A DNA stretch of 64,000 nucleotides from GCA-002708315 sp963676635 (GTDB lineage: Bacteria; Bacteroidota; Bacteroidia; Bacteroidales; F082), in the NCBI GenBank assembly GCA_963676635.1, contig OY781105.1, forward strand, positions 1,798,001 through 1,862,000, written 5' to 3'. Both the position numbers and the translations under genes were made by a program. Positions 56,033-64,000 of this stretch are shown here, piece after piece. The notes beneath the pieces were generated by a model. The model worked only from the letters and a program-made list of their open reading frames with translations. It had not been told where the DNA came from and ran no database searches. Every line of letters starts with the position of its first letter. Position 1 is the stretch's first letter.

Positions 56033-57129
56033 TTATAAAAATCAAATAATGATAATTTTAAAGATTCATTATTGCTATTAGACACATTACTTACATATAT
56101 CCCTTCTGGTGTACAAAGAATAATATCAGGCGTATAATATTGGTATTTAAAAAAAACTTCATCCAAAACATTAAGGTTTTCATCCAATATAATAATTGAC
56201 CATGTCATTGTATTTATATCAAGCCTATTATTTATATATTTAAAACGATGCTTAACAATTCTGTAAAACTGATTACTGAACTTATTAAAAACAACTTTCA
56301 AGTACTTAGGTTCGGAAGAAATAAAAGTCTTATAAAAAGACAAATCTAGTCTTTTTTCTTCAGGAACAAACTTAAACCTATCAATATATTTACTTTTACA
56401 TAAAAAGCTGTTTGTTTTTAATCCATTTTTATATAGATAAATGCTATCGTCAGATCCATAACTTAAAATAATTTCAGAATTCGAGAACTCACAAATATTT
56501 GGGAAATAATCACAATAGTCTTTGTTCTCAATTAAATATTTATGTGGAAACTTGCCCCAAGTTTTAATTGTGAAATTATTTGTATCTTTCATGCTTATCT
56601 GATAAACAGGACATGTAGTATTATAATACTTATTTCTCTCATATTCTATCCCAACATTAGATTCCTTTTCTGAATTCCCAAGAAATATATTATTTCCAAT
56701 ACAATGTATAGGGTTGTTAGGATTCGTTGTTGGCAAATCTTTTAATAATTTCTTTCTAAACAAATAATTTCCATTAGTATCAACAATATCTATCGTACTC
56801 ATATCTTGATTAAACAAGATAATTGAATCGAAATTTTTGACATAAACTTGAAAAAAGGGATTAGAAAATTTTTGCTTATTACTTAAAATTGATTTTTTAA
56901 AAGAACCACTCGAATCAAATGAAATTACATGAAGCTTCATATCTTCCAATGACTGCACTATTAATAAATGACTTTCAGCACATTCAATACCATTTGGCAC
57001 AATAGCATATAGTGGATCAATGTTAAATGAAATATCTTTTATTTTTAATGGTGTAGTTCGTACATCACAACAACTATTTATAAAAACTGTAAAAGAAAAA
57101 AATATTAACAAAATAAATTTATTTTTCAT
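56029..57129 (-). CDS. Lipoprotein with 6-bladed beta-propeller character
   Basis: 366 residues with a signal peptide and Cys-Cys at the lipobox (FINSCC). Repeated blade-like strands appear: HLLIVQSLEDMKLHVISFD, FDSIILFNQDMSTIDIVDTN, and WSIIILDENLNVLDEVFF. It resembles the 6-bladed beta-propeller (BF3164/TolB-like) lipoproteins common in Bacteroidota. Divergent from the TonB-dependent receptor and followed by the CxxC lipoprotein. Confidence 0.7.
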   Translation of the reverse strand: MKNKFILLIFFSFTVFINSCCDVRTTPLKIKDISFNIDPLYAIVPNGIECAESHLLIVQSLEDMKLHVISFDSSGSFKKSILSNKQKFSNPFFQVYVKNFDSIILFNQDMSTIDIVDTNGNYLFRKKLLKDLPTTNPNNPIHCIGNNIFLGNSEKESNVGIEYERNKYYNTTCPVYQISMKDTNNFTIKTWGKFPHKYLIENKDYCDYFPNICEFSNSEIILSYGSDDSIYLYKNGLKTNSFLCKSKYIDRFKFVPEEKRLDLSFYKTFISSEPKYLKVVFNKFSNQFYRIVKHRFKYINNRLDINTMTWSIIILDENLNVLDEVFFKYQYYTPDIILCTPEGIYVSNVSNSNNESLKLSLFDFYK

Positions 57130-57328
57130 ATCTCATAATAATATTGGATAAGGTCTCTTTTATTTGATAAAATTAGACATTATTTTGACATTAGAACCTT
57201 ATTTAGAATCGTTATATATTTTATATGACAACTTCATACAAATTTCCAGATATTTAATAAAACGCATATTATAAAACATTTGATTAATTAAGAATAATCA
57301 GTAAAAAGTCATTTACAACTGAAATTCG

Positions 57329-57358
57329 GTTGAATTAACACAATTTATAATATTTTTG
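57329..57358 (+). promoter_or_regulatory. Possible promoter of the TonB-dependent receptor
   Basis: GTTG (57329-57332), an 18-base spacer, and TATTTTTG (57351-57358) approximate the Bacteroidota consensus, 22 bases before the ATG at 57380. Confidence 0.45.
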
Positions 57359-57379
57359 CAGGTTTTAAGTTTACCCTGT

Positions 57380-59920
57380 ATGACTTACAGAAACATCACC
57401 ACAATATTGTTAACTGCAATAGTTTTATTGATATTATTGCCTTCTTTCATCATTGCCCAAACAGCAACCATAGAAGGTAAAGTAATAACAGTAAAAAACA
57501 AACCGATTGAATTGGCAAATGTTGCCATAATTGGTGAAAAAGGTGGTACTGTTACCGATGAAAGAGGTAAGTTCAAACTAAAAGTACCAGCTGAAAAGGA
57601 AATTACTATTGCAGTAACCTTTGTAGGTTATGCCACAAAAAAAGAAAGAGTTAAGCTAAAAGACGGAGAGACAAGAAACATCAGGCTCACGCTTGAGTCA
57701 ACAGCCACTAACTTACCCGGCTTTGAAGTAAAAGACGAGCAGCTTAGAACACAAAGCATGGTTCGGTTAAACCCGAAAAACGCACTTGTATCACCATCGC
57801 TTACCGAAGGTGTATCAGATATTATAAAAACACTTCCTGGTGTTTCATCTAATAATGAAATGAGCTCACAATACTCAGTGCGTGGTGGTAACTTTGATGA
57901 AAATCTTGTTTATGTAAATGACATTGAAATATATCGTCCGTTCCTTGTTAATTCAGGACAACAAGAAGGATTAAGCTTTGTTAACTCAAATCTTGTGTCA
58001 TCATTGATGTTTTCTGCCGGCGGATTTGGTGTTCAGTATGGTGATAAGATGTCATCAGTACTGGATGTAAAATACCGTACACCCACAGAATTTGGAGGAT
58101 CATTCTCTGCAAGTTTGCTTGGAGCTGATCTTGACTTCGGTGGAACAGCCTTTAAAAATAAACTAACATACCTCTTTGGTGCCCGTTATAAAACAAACAG
58201 CTATTTATTAAACAGTATGCAGACTTCAGGCGAATACCAGCCTGAATTTAGCGATATTCAAGGATTAATCAGCTATAAGTTTAATGAAAAATGGAGCATG
58301 TCGCTTTTGGGGTACTATTCCCATAATAAATATAAGGTAGTGCCTGAAAACAGAGAAACAGATTTTGGGACTTATCAGGAGGTACTGCGCTTCAAAGTAT
58401 ATTTTGATGGCAATGAAACAGATATGTACAATATGCTTCAGGGAGGATGGACACTAAATTTCAAGCCTAAGAAAAATACCGAACTTAAACTGATACTATC
58501 TGGTTTTTCAACCGATGAGTCGGAAACATACGATATACAGGGACAATACTGGATAGGTCAGGTAGAAGCATCAGATGATGAGAACGAATATGGTGAGGCT
58601 GTGCAGTCAAAAGGAGTAGGAACATATCTGCTACATGCACGTAACTATTTTAAAGCTGATGTACTTACTGCCGAGCATAAAGGTACAATACTTAATGAAA
58701 ACTCCACTATCAGATGGGGATTGAGATACCAAAACCAGCATGTTAATGATGTGCTTAGTGAGTGGGATCTTGTTGATTCAGCAGGTTATTCACTGCCAAA
58801 CCCTACACCTGAGCCGGGAGCCTCACATCCTGCAAATCCGGATTTTGTTCTTCAGGATAATGTAAAAGCAAAGAATATACTGGATATAAACCGATTCTCA
58901 GGTTATCTTGCTGATGAGTGGAATTTAACCACAAAGAACAATGATGAAATAACAATTACTGCAGGATTAAGGGCTTATTACTGGGACTTCAATAATGAGT
59001 TTCTTCTTTCTCCAAGAGCAAACTTCTCATATAAACCTGCTGAAAATCCTAATCTGGTGTTCAGGTTTGCAACAGGAATCTATTATCAAACTCCTTTTTA
59101 TCGCGAAATGCGAAATCTGGATGGTACTATAAATACAAACATCAAATCACAGGAGTCTATTCACTTTATTGCTGGTAGTGACTATCGGTTCAAAACATGG
59201 AACAGACCCTTTATTTTTACAACAGAGGTTTATTATAAGATTCTGGATAACCTTATACCTTATTATGTTGACAATGTACGTATCAGGTATCTAAGCGATC
59301 AGCTTGCTAAGGGCTATGCCGCCGGTATTGACTTTAAGCTCTATGGTGAATTTGTGAAAGGTATCGACTCATGGATAAGCCTTTCGCTGATGAAAACAGC
59401 TGAAGATATTTATGGCGATTATTACTATGATTACTACAATGCAGAAGGTAAACTGATAACACCTTTAATAGAAGATCAGGTTGTTGCCGACAGTTCTATT
59501 GTATATCCGGGATATATTCCCCGCCCTACAGATCAAAGGGTAAATTTCAGTATATTTTTCCAGGATTATATTCCCAATCACCCTTATTTAAAGGTAAACC
59601 TCAGACTGTTATTCAGCACCGGGTTACCATTTGGTGCTCCTAACTCAGAAAGATACCAGCAAACTGGACGTATGCCCGATTACCGTCGTGTAGACATGGG
59701 GTTCTCTTACCAATTTATCAATGAAGGCACTACTTTTAATGCAGGAAACCCTTTGAAGAATTTCAAGAATATGTGGCTCACTCTCGAAATCTTTAATATT
59801 CTGGATATTTATAACACGGTTTCCTATATCTGGATTAAAGACGTATCAAACACCGAATATGCAGTTCCTAACTATTTAACACCGCGACTTGTAAATATAA
59901 AGCTAACCGGGCAGTTTTAA
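57380..59920 (+). CDS. TonB-dependent outer-membrane receptor with carboxypeptidase-like N-domain
   Basis: 846 residues. Signal peptide (to IIAQ), CarboxypepD_reg-like domain (TIEGKVITVKNKPIELANV), plug domain (LPGVSSNNEMSSQYSVRGGN with DENLVYVNDIEIYRP), then a 22-strand barrel ending LVNIKLTGQF. It imports a large or scarce substrate across the outer membrane with TonB energy. No SusD-like partner is adjacent, so this is not a typical polysaccharide locus; siderophore, cofactor or peptide uptake is possible. ATG 57380 is preferred to an upstream TTG. Confidence 0.92.
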   Translation: MTYRNITTILLTAIVLLILLPSFIIAQTATIEGKVITVKNKPIELANVAIIGEKGGTVTDERGKFKLKVPAEKEITIAVTFVGYATKKERVKLKDGETRNIRLTLESTATNLPGFEVKDEQLRTQSMVRLNPKNALVSPSLTEGVSDIIKTLPGVSSNNEMSSQYSVRGGNFDENLVYVNDIEIYRPFLVNSGQQEGLSFVNSNLVSSLMFSAGGFGVQYGDKMSSVLDVKYRTPTEFGGSFSASLLGADLDFGGTAFKNKLTYLFGARYKTNSYLLNSMQTSGEYQPEFSDIQGLISYKFNEKWSMSLLGYYSHNKYKVVPENRETDFGTYQEVLRFKVYFDGNETDMYNMLQGGWTLNFKPKKNTELKLILSGFSTDESETYDIQGQYWIGQVEASDDENEYGEAVQSKGVGTYLLHARNYFKADVLTAEHKGTILNENSTIRWGLRYQNQHVNDVLSEWDLVDSAGYSLPNPTPEPGASHPANPDFVLQDNVKAKNILDINRFSGYLADEWNLTTKNNDEITITAGLRAYYWDFNNEFLLSPRANFSYKPAENPNLVFRFATGIYYQTPFYREMRNLDGTINTNIKSQESIHFIAGSDYRFKTWNRPFIFTTEVYYKILDNLIPYYVDNVRIRYLSDQLAKGYAAGIDFKLYGEFVKGIDSWISLSLMKTAEDIYGDYYYDYYNAEGKLITPLIEDQVVADSSIVYPGYIPRPTDQRVNFSIFFQDYIPNHPYLKVNLRLLFSTGLPFGAPNSERYQQTGRMPDYRRVDMGFSYQFINEGTTFNAGNPLKNFKNMWLTLEIFNILDIYNTVSYIWIKDVSNTEYAVPNYLTPRLVNIKLTGQF

Positions 59921-59942
59921 AGATTCTGCATTTTGAATAACC

Positions 59943-60428
59943 CTATTCGCCAATAGTAATCTTTCCTTTAGCTTTGTTATCCATGTCCATATTATAGTCG
60001 AATTCGCCGTTTTCTTTGTAGAACTTCCAAACACCGCTCTTCTGTCCTTTATTAAACCGACCTTCGTAATAGATATTTCCTGTTGGATGATATGTAATAG
60101 TCTTGCCCTGACGAACACCATTCTTATATTCTCCTTCACTCCATAGCATACCATCCTGGCGATATGACTTCCATAAACCATCGCGACTTTCATTAGAATC
60201 TAATGGACCTTCTTTAAGGATTTTATTATCAGCATAATACTCGCGCTCATAAACAGCAAGACGCTTGCCATCAATCATCTTATAATCACGTTCAATACGC
60301 GGATTACCATTGGCATAACTTTCTATTACTTCTGCACCTTCCAGTGATTTTTCATTCCCTGAATTGCTGCATGCACTAAAAATTCCTATTACTATAGCTA
60401 TTGCTAAATACAGTGCTGATTTCTTCAT
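59943..60428 (-). CDS. YwqK-like MORN-repeat lipoprotein
   Basis: 161 residues. Lipobox FSAC (Cys ~19), then repeats of the MORN/YwqK style: LWKSYRQDGMLWSEGEYKNG, KTITYHPTGNIYYEGRFNKG and VWKFYKENGEFDY. YwqK-type proteins are often annotated as antitoxins, but the lipobox argues for an envelope role here. The ATG at 60426-60428 gives a proper signal peptide; a longer upstream frame would overlap pyrC. Confidence 0.8.
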   Translation of the reverse strand: MKKSALYLAIAIVIGIFSACSNSGNEKSLEGAEVIESYANGNPRIERDYKMIDGKRLAVYEREYYADNKILKEGPLDSNESRDGLWKSYRQDGMLWSEGEYKNGVRQGKTITYHPTGNIYYEGRFNKGQKSGVWKFYKENGEFDYNMDMDNKAKGKITIGE

Positions 60429-60438
60429 ACTTTGTGAT

Positions 60439-61782
60439 TTATCTGTTAAATAATAATCTTTTTCCTTTTTTACTTTCATCAAATTTACCATGATTATAAA
60501 CCATGTGGCCGTTAACAAAAGTAGTGACAACTTGTGAGCTAAGCACTTCACCTTCCAGCGGCGACCATCCGCATTTGTATAAAACGTTATTGCGCGATAC
60601 TTCCTGCTTTTTATTTAAATCAACAAGAACCAAATCGGCTATATATCCTTTTCTGATAAACCCGCGTTTATCAATACTAAACATACGTGCAGGATTATGG
60701 CACATTTTCTCAACAACTTTCCCGATACTGATTTTTCCTTTATGATATAATTCCAGCATAGCTACCAGTGAATGCTGGACCATAGGCCCTCCGGAAGGTG
60801 CTTTTGCATAAACCCTTTCCTTCTCTTCAAGAGTATGGGGAGCATGGTCAGTGGCAATAACATCAATCTTGTCGCTAATTAATGATTCTAACAGAGCATC
60901 ACGATCATTGATAGTTTTAATCGCTGGATTCCATTTAATGAAATTCCCTTTTCTGTCATAATCTTCATCAGAAAACCAAAGATGATGGATGCAAACCTCA
61001 GCAGTAATCATTTTATCTTCCAAAGGCACATCATTGGAAAACAAATCAATTTCTTTTGCAGTTGTAAGATGGAGAACATGTAATCGTGTGCCGTGTTTTT
61101 TTGCCAGTCGTACAGCTTTCGCTGACGAAAGATAACATGCTTCTTCCGATCGTATCAATGGATGAATACGCGTTGGAGCATCTTCGCCATATTTTTTAAG
61201 ATACTCTGATGTATTTTTAATTATTGTAGATTCATCTTCACAATGAACAGCTACCAGAGTTGGAGCTTTAGAAAATATCCCGGCAAGGGTATCTTCATTA
61301 TCAACAAGCATATTCCCAGTTGATGAACCCATAAAAACTTTTATACCACAAACTGTTTTCGGATCAGTTTTCACAACCTCTTCAAGATTATCATTGGAAG
61401 CGCCCATATAATAACTGTAGTTTGCCAATGAAACTTCCGAAGCGTGAATGTATTTATCCTCCAGAAAACGCTGTGTAAGACAGTTAGGGATTGTATTGGG
61501 CATATCCATAAAGCTGGTAACACCTCCGGCAACAGCGGCTTTGCTTTCAGTATACGTATCTGCTTTGTATGTAAGTCCGGGATCACGGAAGTGTACCTGA
61601 TCATCGATCACTCCGGGAAGAAGATAAAGACCTTCTGCATCAATTATATCATAACCCGGGTAGCTATCGGATTTTTCAACAACATCTTCAATAATATCAT
61701 TGTTGATAATAACATCGCCTTTATAAATCCTGTTTTCATTTACAATAGTTGCTCCCTTAATGACCTTCTTTTGATTTCCCAT
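60439..61782 (-). CDS. pyrC: Dihydroorotase
   Basis: 447 residues. LLPGVIDDQVHFRDPGLTYKAD is the metal-site entry: the usual HxH appears as QVH, a variant seen in Bacteroidota DHOases. Also present: MDMPNTIPNC, VHCEDE, LHVLHLTTAKE, ICIHHLWFSDED-type (EVCIHHLWF), and ATDHAPHTLEEKE. It cyclises carbamoyl-aspartate in pyrimidine synthesis. Leftward, followed by the YwqK-like gene after 10 bases. Confidence 0.92.
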   Translation of the reverse strand: MGNQKKVIKGATIVNENRIYKGDVIINNDIIEDVVEKSDSYPGYDIIDAEGLYLLPGVIDDQVHFRDPGLTYKADTYTESKAAVAGGVTSFMDMPNTIPNCLTQRFLEDKYIHASEVSLANYSYYMGASNDNLEEVVKTDPKTVCGIKVFMGSSTGNMLVDNEDTLAGIFSKAPTLVAVHCEDESTIIKNTSEYLKKYGEDAPTRIHPLIRSEEACYLSSAKAVRLAKKHGTRLHVLHLTTAKEIDLFSNDVPLEDKMITAEVCIHHLWFSDEDYDRKGNFIKWNPAIKTINDRDALLESLISDKIDVIATDHAPHTLEEKERVYAKAPSGGPMVQHSLVAMLELYHKGKISIGKVVEKMCHNPARMFSIDKRGFIRKGYIADLVLVDLNKKQEVSRNNVLYKCGWSPLEGEVLSSQVVTTFVNGHMVYNHGKFDESKKGKRLLFNR

Positions 61783-61856
61783 TTTACTCTGTTTTTGACA
61801 TTATCACTTTCGTAATAATAAAAAACGAAATTACAACAATGCCACTAAAGTGTCAA

Positions 61857-62600
61857 TTAAAATGTTTCAATTGGCTTAATTTTCCCAACAATATTCCTGA
61901 ATCTAAGGTCAAGTATACCAAAAATAGCTTCTCTGAAGATACTCTTATTCATTTTAGATGTTCCTTCTGTACGGTCAGTAAATATTATAGGTACCTCCTT
62001 AATTTCAAATCCCAGCTTAAATGCGGTATATTTCATTTCAATCTGGAAAGCATAGCCAACGAATTTAATCCTGTCCATATCAATTGTTTCAAGCACTTTT
62101 CTTGTCCAGCACATAAATCCGGCTGTAGTATCCATAATTTTTAGTCCGGTTACTATACGTACATACATTGATGCATAATATGACATTAGCACTCTACCCA
62201 TTGGCCAGTTAACAACATTAACGCCTTTTATATACCGTGAGCCGATAGCAACATCAGCACCATCAACAGCACAGGCTTTATAGAGGCGTACAAGGTCTTC
62301 AGGGTTGTGAGAAAAATCGGCATCCATTTCAAAGATGTATTCATACTCGTGGTCGAGACCCCAGGTAAATCCGGCTATATAAGCAGTACCCAGTCCAAGT
62401 TTTCCTTTTCGTTCGTGAATAAATAGCCTGTCTGGAAATTCTTTCATAAGCCTTTTCACAATATCGGCTGTCCCATCGGGGCTGTTATCTTCAACAACAA
62501 GGATATCAAAATCTTTCTCCAGTGAAAAGACTTTTCTAATTATCTTTTCTATGTTTTCCTTCTCGTTATATGTTGGTATAACTACAAGACTGTCTTTCAT
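61857..62600 (-). CDS. Dolichol-/polyprenol-phosphate mannosyltransferase-like GT2 enzyme
   Basis: 247 residues. GT-A fold family 2: VVIPTYNEKENIEKIIRKV (about 6-24), VVEDNSPDGTADIV, and EMDADFSHNPEDL (DxD metal site). WPMGRVLMSYYASMYVRIVTGL is amphipathic rather than a full membrane domain, as in DPM1-type synthases. It transfers a sugar from a nucleotide donor to a polyprenyl phosphate at the inner membrane. Single gene before pyrC. Confidence 0.9.
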   Translation of the reverse strand: MKDSLVVIPTYNEKENIEKIIRKVFSLEKDFDILVVEDNSPDGTADIVKRLMKEFPDRLFIHERKGKLGLGTAYIAGFTWGLDHEYEYIFEMDADFSHNPEDLVRLYKACAVDGADVAIGSRYIKGVNVVNWPMGRVLMSYYASMYVRIVTGLKIMDTTAGFMCWTRKVLETIDMDRIKFVGYAFQIEMKYTAFKLGFEIKEVPIIFTDRTEGTSKMNKSIFREAIFGILDLRFRNIVGKIKPIETF

Positions 62601-62745
62601 ACAAAAAAAATTTCTGCGAAAATAATCTAAAGTTCAAACATAATAACATATAAACCAAGGAATATATTGCTATGTTAAAGATTTTTAGGAATTTTTAAAG
62701 AATTTACTTGTTTTGAACTTCGTTAAGGTCTCTTATTATATAACA

Positions 62746-63375
62746 TCACTTCCCTCCTAAGCTCACACTTTCCAACTCCCAGGTTGTGCCATTAGAAAAA
62801 TCAATTTTGAGAATACCATATTGAGTGGAGTAAAATAACCTTTCTGCATGATTAACAGTTGAACATTCACCATAATGCACTAATGACGAATCAACAAAAA
62901 CATCATAGTAATACTTATCAGTTATTGAAATTAAATCAATAAAAAAGCAGGTTTTATAATAATTTTCATATAATGGAATGTCCGTGTAATTTGTATACGA
63001 ATTACAACCATCACTACTATTACTATTGGAGAATAATTTTAAAGTTAACTCAGCAGCAGTAGCTTTATGAGTATATAATGAGATTGAAAGATTATAAATA
63101 CCATCGCTCGAAACAAAACTACAAATATCTTTTTCATTAACATAATAACCATTCATATTAAAAGTGGTATATTCATACTCTTCACTATACCTTCCTTCAC
63201 CATTAAAAATAATACTATCATTATTCTGATCGAGAAAAATCAATTGCTCATTACCTGTGTAAGGATTTTCATTTTTAAGATTACCCAGCAGATTAACACC
63301 AAGTTCTTTGTTTTTGCCACAAGAAGCGATTAATATCGCTAAAAGTGTAATACTAAAAATAAAGTATTTTTTCAT
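62746..63375 (-). CDS. Lipoprotein of unknown function
   Basis: 209 residues with a lipobox (LIASC, Cys ~19). The mature part is rich in Tyr, Asn and Ser with no recognisable domain: LIFLDQNNDSIIFNGEGRYS, FNMNGYYVNEKDICSFVSSD, and a late AERLFYSTQYGILKIDFSNG. Function unknown. Single gene between the GT2 gene and a T9SS cargo region. Confidence 0.6.
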   Translation of the reverse strand: MKKYFIFSITLLAILIASCGKNKELGVNLLGNLKNENPYTGNEQLIFLDQNNDSIIFNGEGRYSEEYEYTTFNMNGYYVNEKDICSFVSSDGIYNLSISLYTHKATAAELTLKLFSNSNSSDGCNSYTNYTDIPLYENYYKTCFFIDLISITDKYYYDVFVDSSLVHYGECSTVNHAERLFYSTQYGILKIDFSNGTTWELESVSLGGK

Positions 63376-63410
63376 TGTTATGAGTTTTTACTTCTTATAA
63401 TTAATTTATA

Positions 63411-63443
63411 AACCCCGTCAAAGAAACATACCTTGACAGGGTT
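63411..63443 (-). terminator. Bidirectional terminator-like hairpin
   Basis: AACCCCGTCAA (63411-63421) pairs with TTGACAGGGTT (63433-63443) with one mismatch; A/T-rich runs lie on both sides. It would terminate leftward transcripts from the T9SS region. Confidence 0.65.
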
Positions 63444-63446
63444 ATT

Positions 63447-63572
63447 TTATTTCTTTATCCATACTCCCGATTCAACAACACGTTGCGCGTTGTTATATGT
63501 AGATATTGGATTATTAAGTTCCCTACACTCAGTGTAGTTTGCAACTAAGCTGAAATATAAATCATTTTTCAT
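63447..63572 (-). CDS. Short reading frame, 41 aa (possible gene fragment)
   Basis: An ATG-to-TAA frame of 41 codons with NYTECRELNNPISTYNNAQR and VVESGVWIKK, ending 3 bases before the hairpin at 63411-63443. No signal peptide. The composition resembles a piece of a T9SS cargo protein, so it may be debris rather than a gene. Apart from this frame and the terminator I see nothing in 63376-63663. Confidence 0.25.
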   Translation of the reverse strand: MKNDLYFSLVANYTECRELNNPISTYNNAQRVVESGVWIKK

Positions 63573-63663
63573 AACATATCAATTTTCAACAGGTTGGCCC
63601 ATTCCGGCATAATTATTCAAAAATAACAATTTACTCCTAACTAACCACAAACACAACAACACA

Positions 63664-64000
63664 TCACTTATGTATTATTATCTTTTCTGATGAGACTATT
63701 TTGCCCTTTATATCTATTATTGTTGCTATTATCATTTGTGAAGATATATCATTTACCGTTATTGTGTTATCCCCATGATAGATCTTATGTGTAGAGATTA
63801 GTGCGTTGTTGATTGTATAAAGTTTTAATCTCACACTCTGCTGATCGCCTGTGTATTCAACTGTGATCTTGTCGCTTGCCGGATTGGGATAGATAAAAAC
63901 CTGTGAATCTTCCTCCTTGTTACTTATTCCTGACAGACTCTCGCAGTCGATGCTGATAAAAACCAGTTCTCCTTCGTTGCTCATATTTCCTTTCCAACAC
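63664..64000 (-). CDS. T9SS cargo protein, C-terminal part (cut by window edge)
   Basis: The last ~112 residues of a secreted protein; the frame remains open to the right edge. The T9SS type A sorting domain starts VFIYPNPASDKITVEYTGDQ and ends KIIIHK, with TINNALISTHKIYHGDN and SSQMIIATIIDIKGKIV in between. The cargo part lies beyond base 64000. An internal ATG at 63982-63984 is unlikely to be the true start because the sorting domain needs an N-terminal signal peptide. Confidence 0.8.
   Translation of the reverse strand, partial: CWKGNMSNEGELVFISIDCESLSGISNKEEDSQVFIYPNPASDKITVEYTGDQQSVRLKLYTINNALISTHKIYHGDNTITVNDISSQMIIATIIDIKGKIVSSEKIIIHK

Noticed and set aside
57380..59920. A polysaccharide utilisation locus around the TonB-dependent receptor
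   Set aside because: No SusD homologue, glycoside hydrolase or sigma/anti-sigma pair is adjacent.
59943..60428. YwqK-like protein as the antitoxin of a toxin-antitoxin pair
   Set aside because: It has a lipoprotein signal and no candidate toxin beside it; the MORN-type repeats alone do not support the antitoxin label.
60500..61782. Dihydroorotase lacking its first metal-binding His as a dead paralogue
   Set aside because: QVHFRDPG is, to my knowledge, the common form in Bacteroidota dihydroorotases and all other motifs are intact.

Overview
This window is an AT-rich chromosomal segment from a member of the Bacteroidota, most likely Bacteroidales/Marinilabiliales or a close relative (inference). 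The evidence is the gliding-motility lipoprotein GldH, many proteins with type IX secretion (T9SS) C-terminal sorting domains, a SUF operon, RicT/PSP1, a Porin_O_P outer-membrane porin, a TonB-dependent receptor with a carboxypeptidase-like N-terminal domain, and promoters of the Bacteroidota type (TTTG, about 19-20 bases, TAnnTTTG).

Left part (1-5.1 kb) is housekeeping: a cut-off sulfide:quinone-reductase-like flavoprotein, pssA, an endonuclease/exonuclease/phosphatase lipoprotein, and an era-der-hslR GTPase/ribosome operon. The initiator tRNA-Met gene (5034-5105) follows. Immediately 3' of it lies an unusual array in which the 29-base 3' end of that tRNA is repeated six times, separated by ~98-base hairpin-bearing spacers. 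One spacer is expanded by a small GIY-YIG endonuclease gene. A second, circularly permuted copy of the same GIY-YIG/tRNA-end unit sits at 17.95-18.30 kb. The 12.3 kb between them look like a decaying accessory island: a radC pseudogene, a 4.3 kb T9SS cargo gene with two in-frame stops, a tandemly duplicated family of T9SS cargo genes, and a truncated IS21 transposase.

The region 18.3-27.9 kb reads entirely leftward and looks like a phosphate/polyphosphate module. It encodes a PhoU-like DUF47 protein coupled by an ATGA overlap to a PiT phosphate transporter that is fused to a coiled coil and a LuxR-type DNA-binding domain. A seven-gene cluster follows: Porin_O_P porin, lamin-tail-domain lipoprotein, SdiA-regulated-type propeller lipoprotein, two degenerate CYTH-like proteins, a canonical CYTH protein and a divergent DASS/SLC13 transporter. 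A divergent triple lamin-tail-domain T9SS protein lies next door.

From 29.9 to 53.97 kb the content is mostly core: a small Cys/Trp-rich protein, two GH3-family proteins, a deoxynucleoside kinase, kdsB, an HU-CCDC81/SPOR protein, trmB, an alkyltransferase-like protein, PBP1A, gldH, ricT, a LysE exporter, the sufBCDSE-DUF59 operon, a large HExxH-peptidase/propeller/barrel protein, an RluA-type pseudouridine synthase and panB. An intact IS982 element with a 7-bp target duplication (54.48-55.47 kb) comes next, followed by a lipoprotein pair divergent from a TonB-dependent receptor, a YwqK-like lipoprotein, dihydroorotase, a dolichol-phosphate-mannose-synthase-like glycosyltransferase, a lipoprotein and a cut-off T9SS cargo gene.

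The strongest candidates for something not previously described are the tRNA-fMet-targeting GIY-YIG repeat element and the PiT-HTH 'transceptor' with its adjacent CYTH/DASS/porin operon. All function calls come from motif reading alone; no database search was run.
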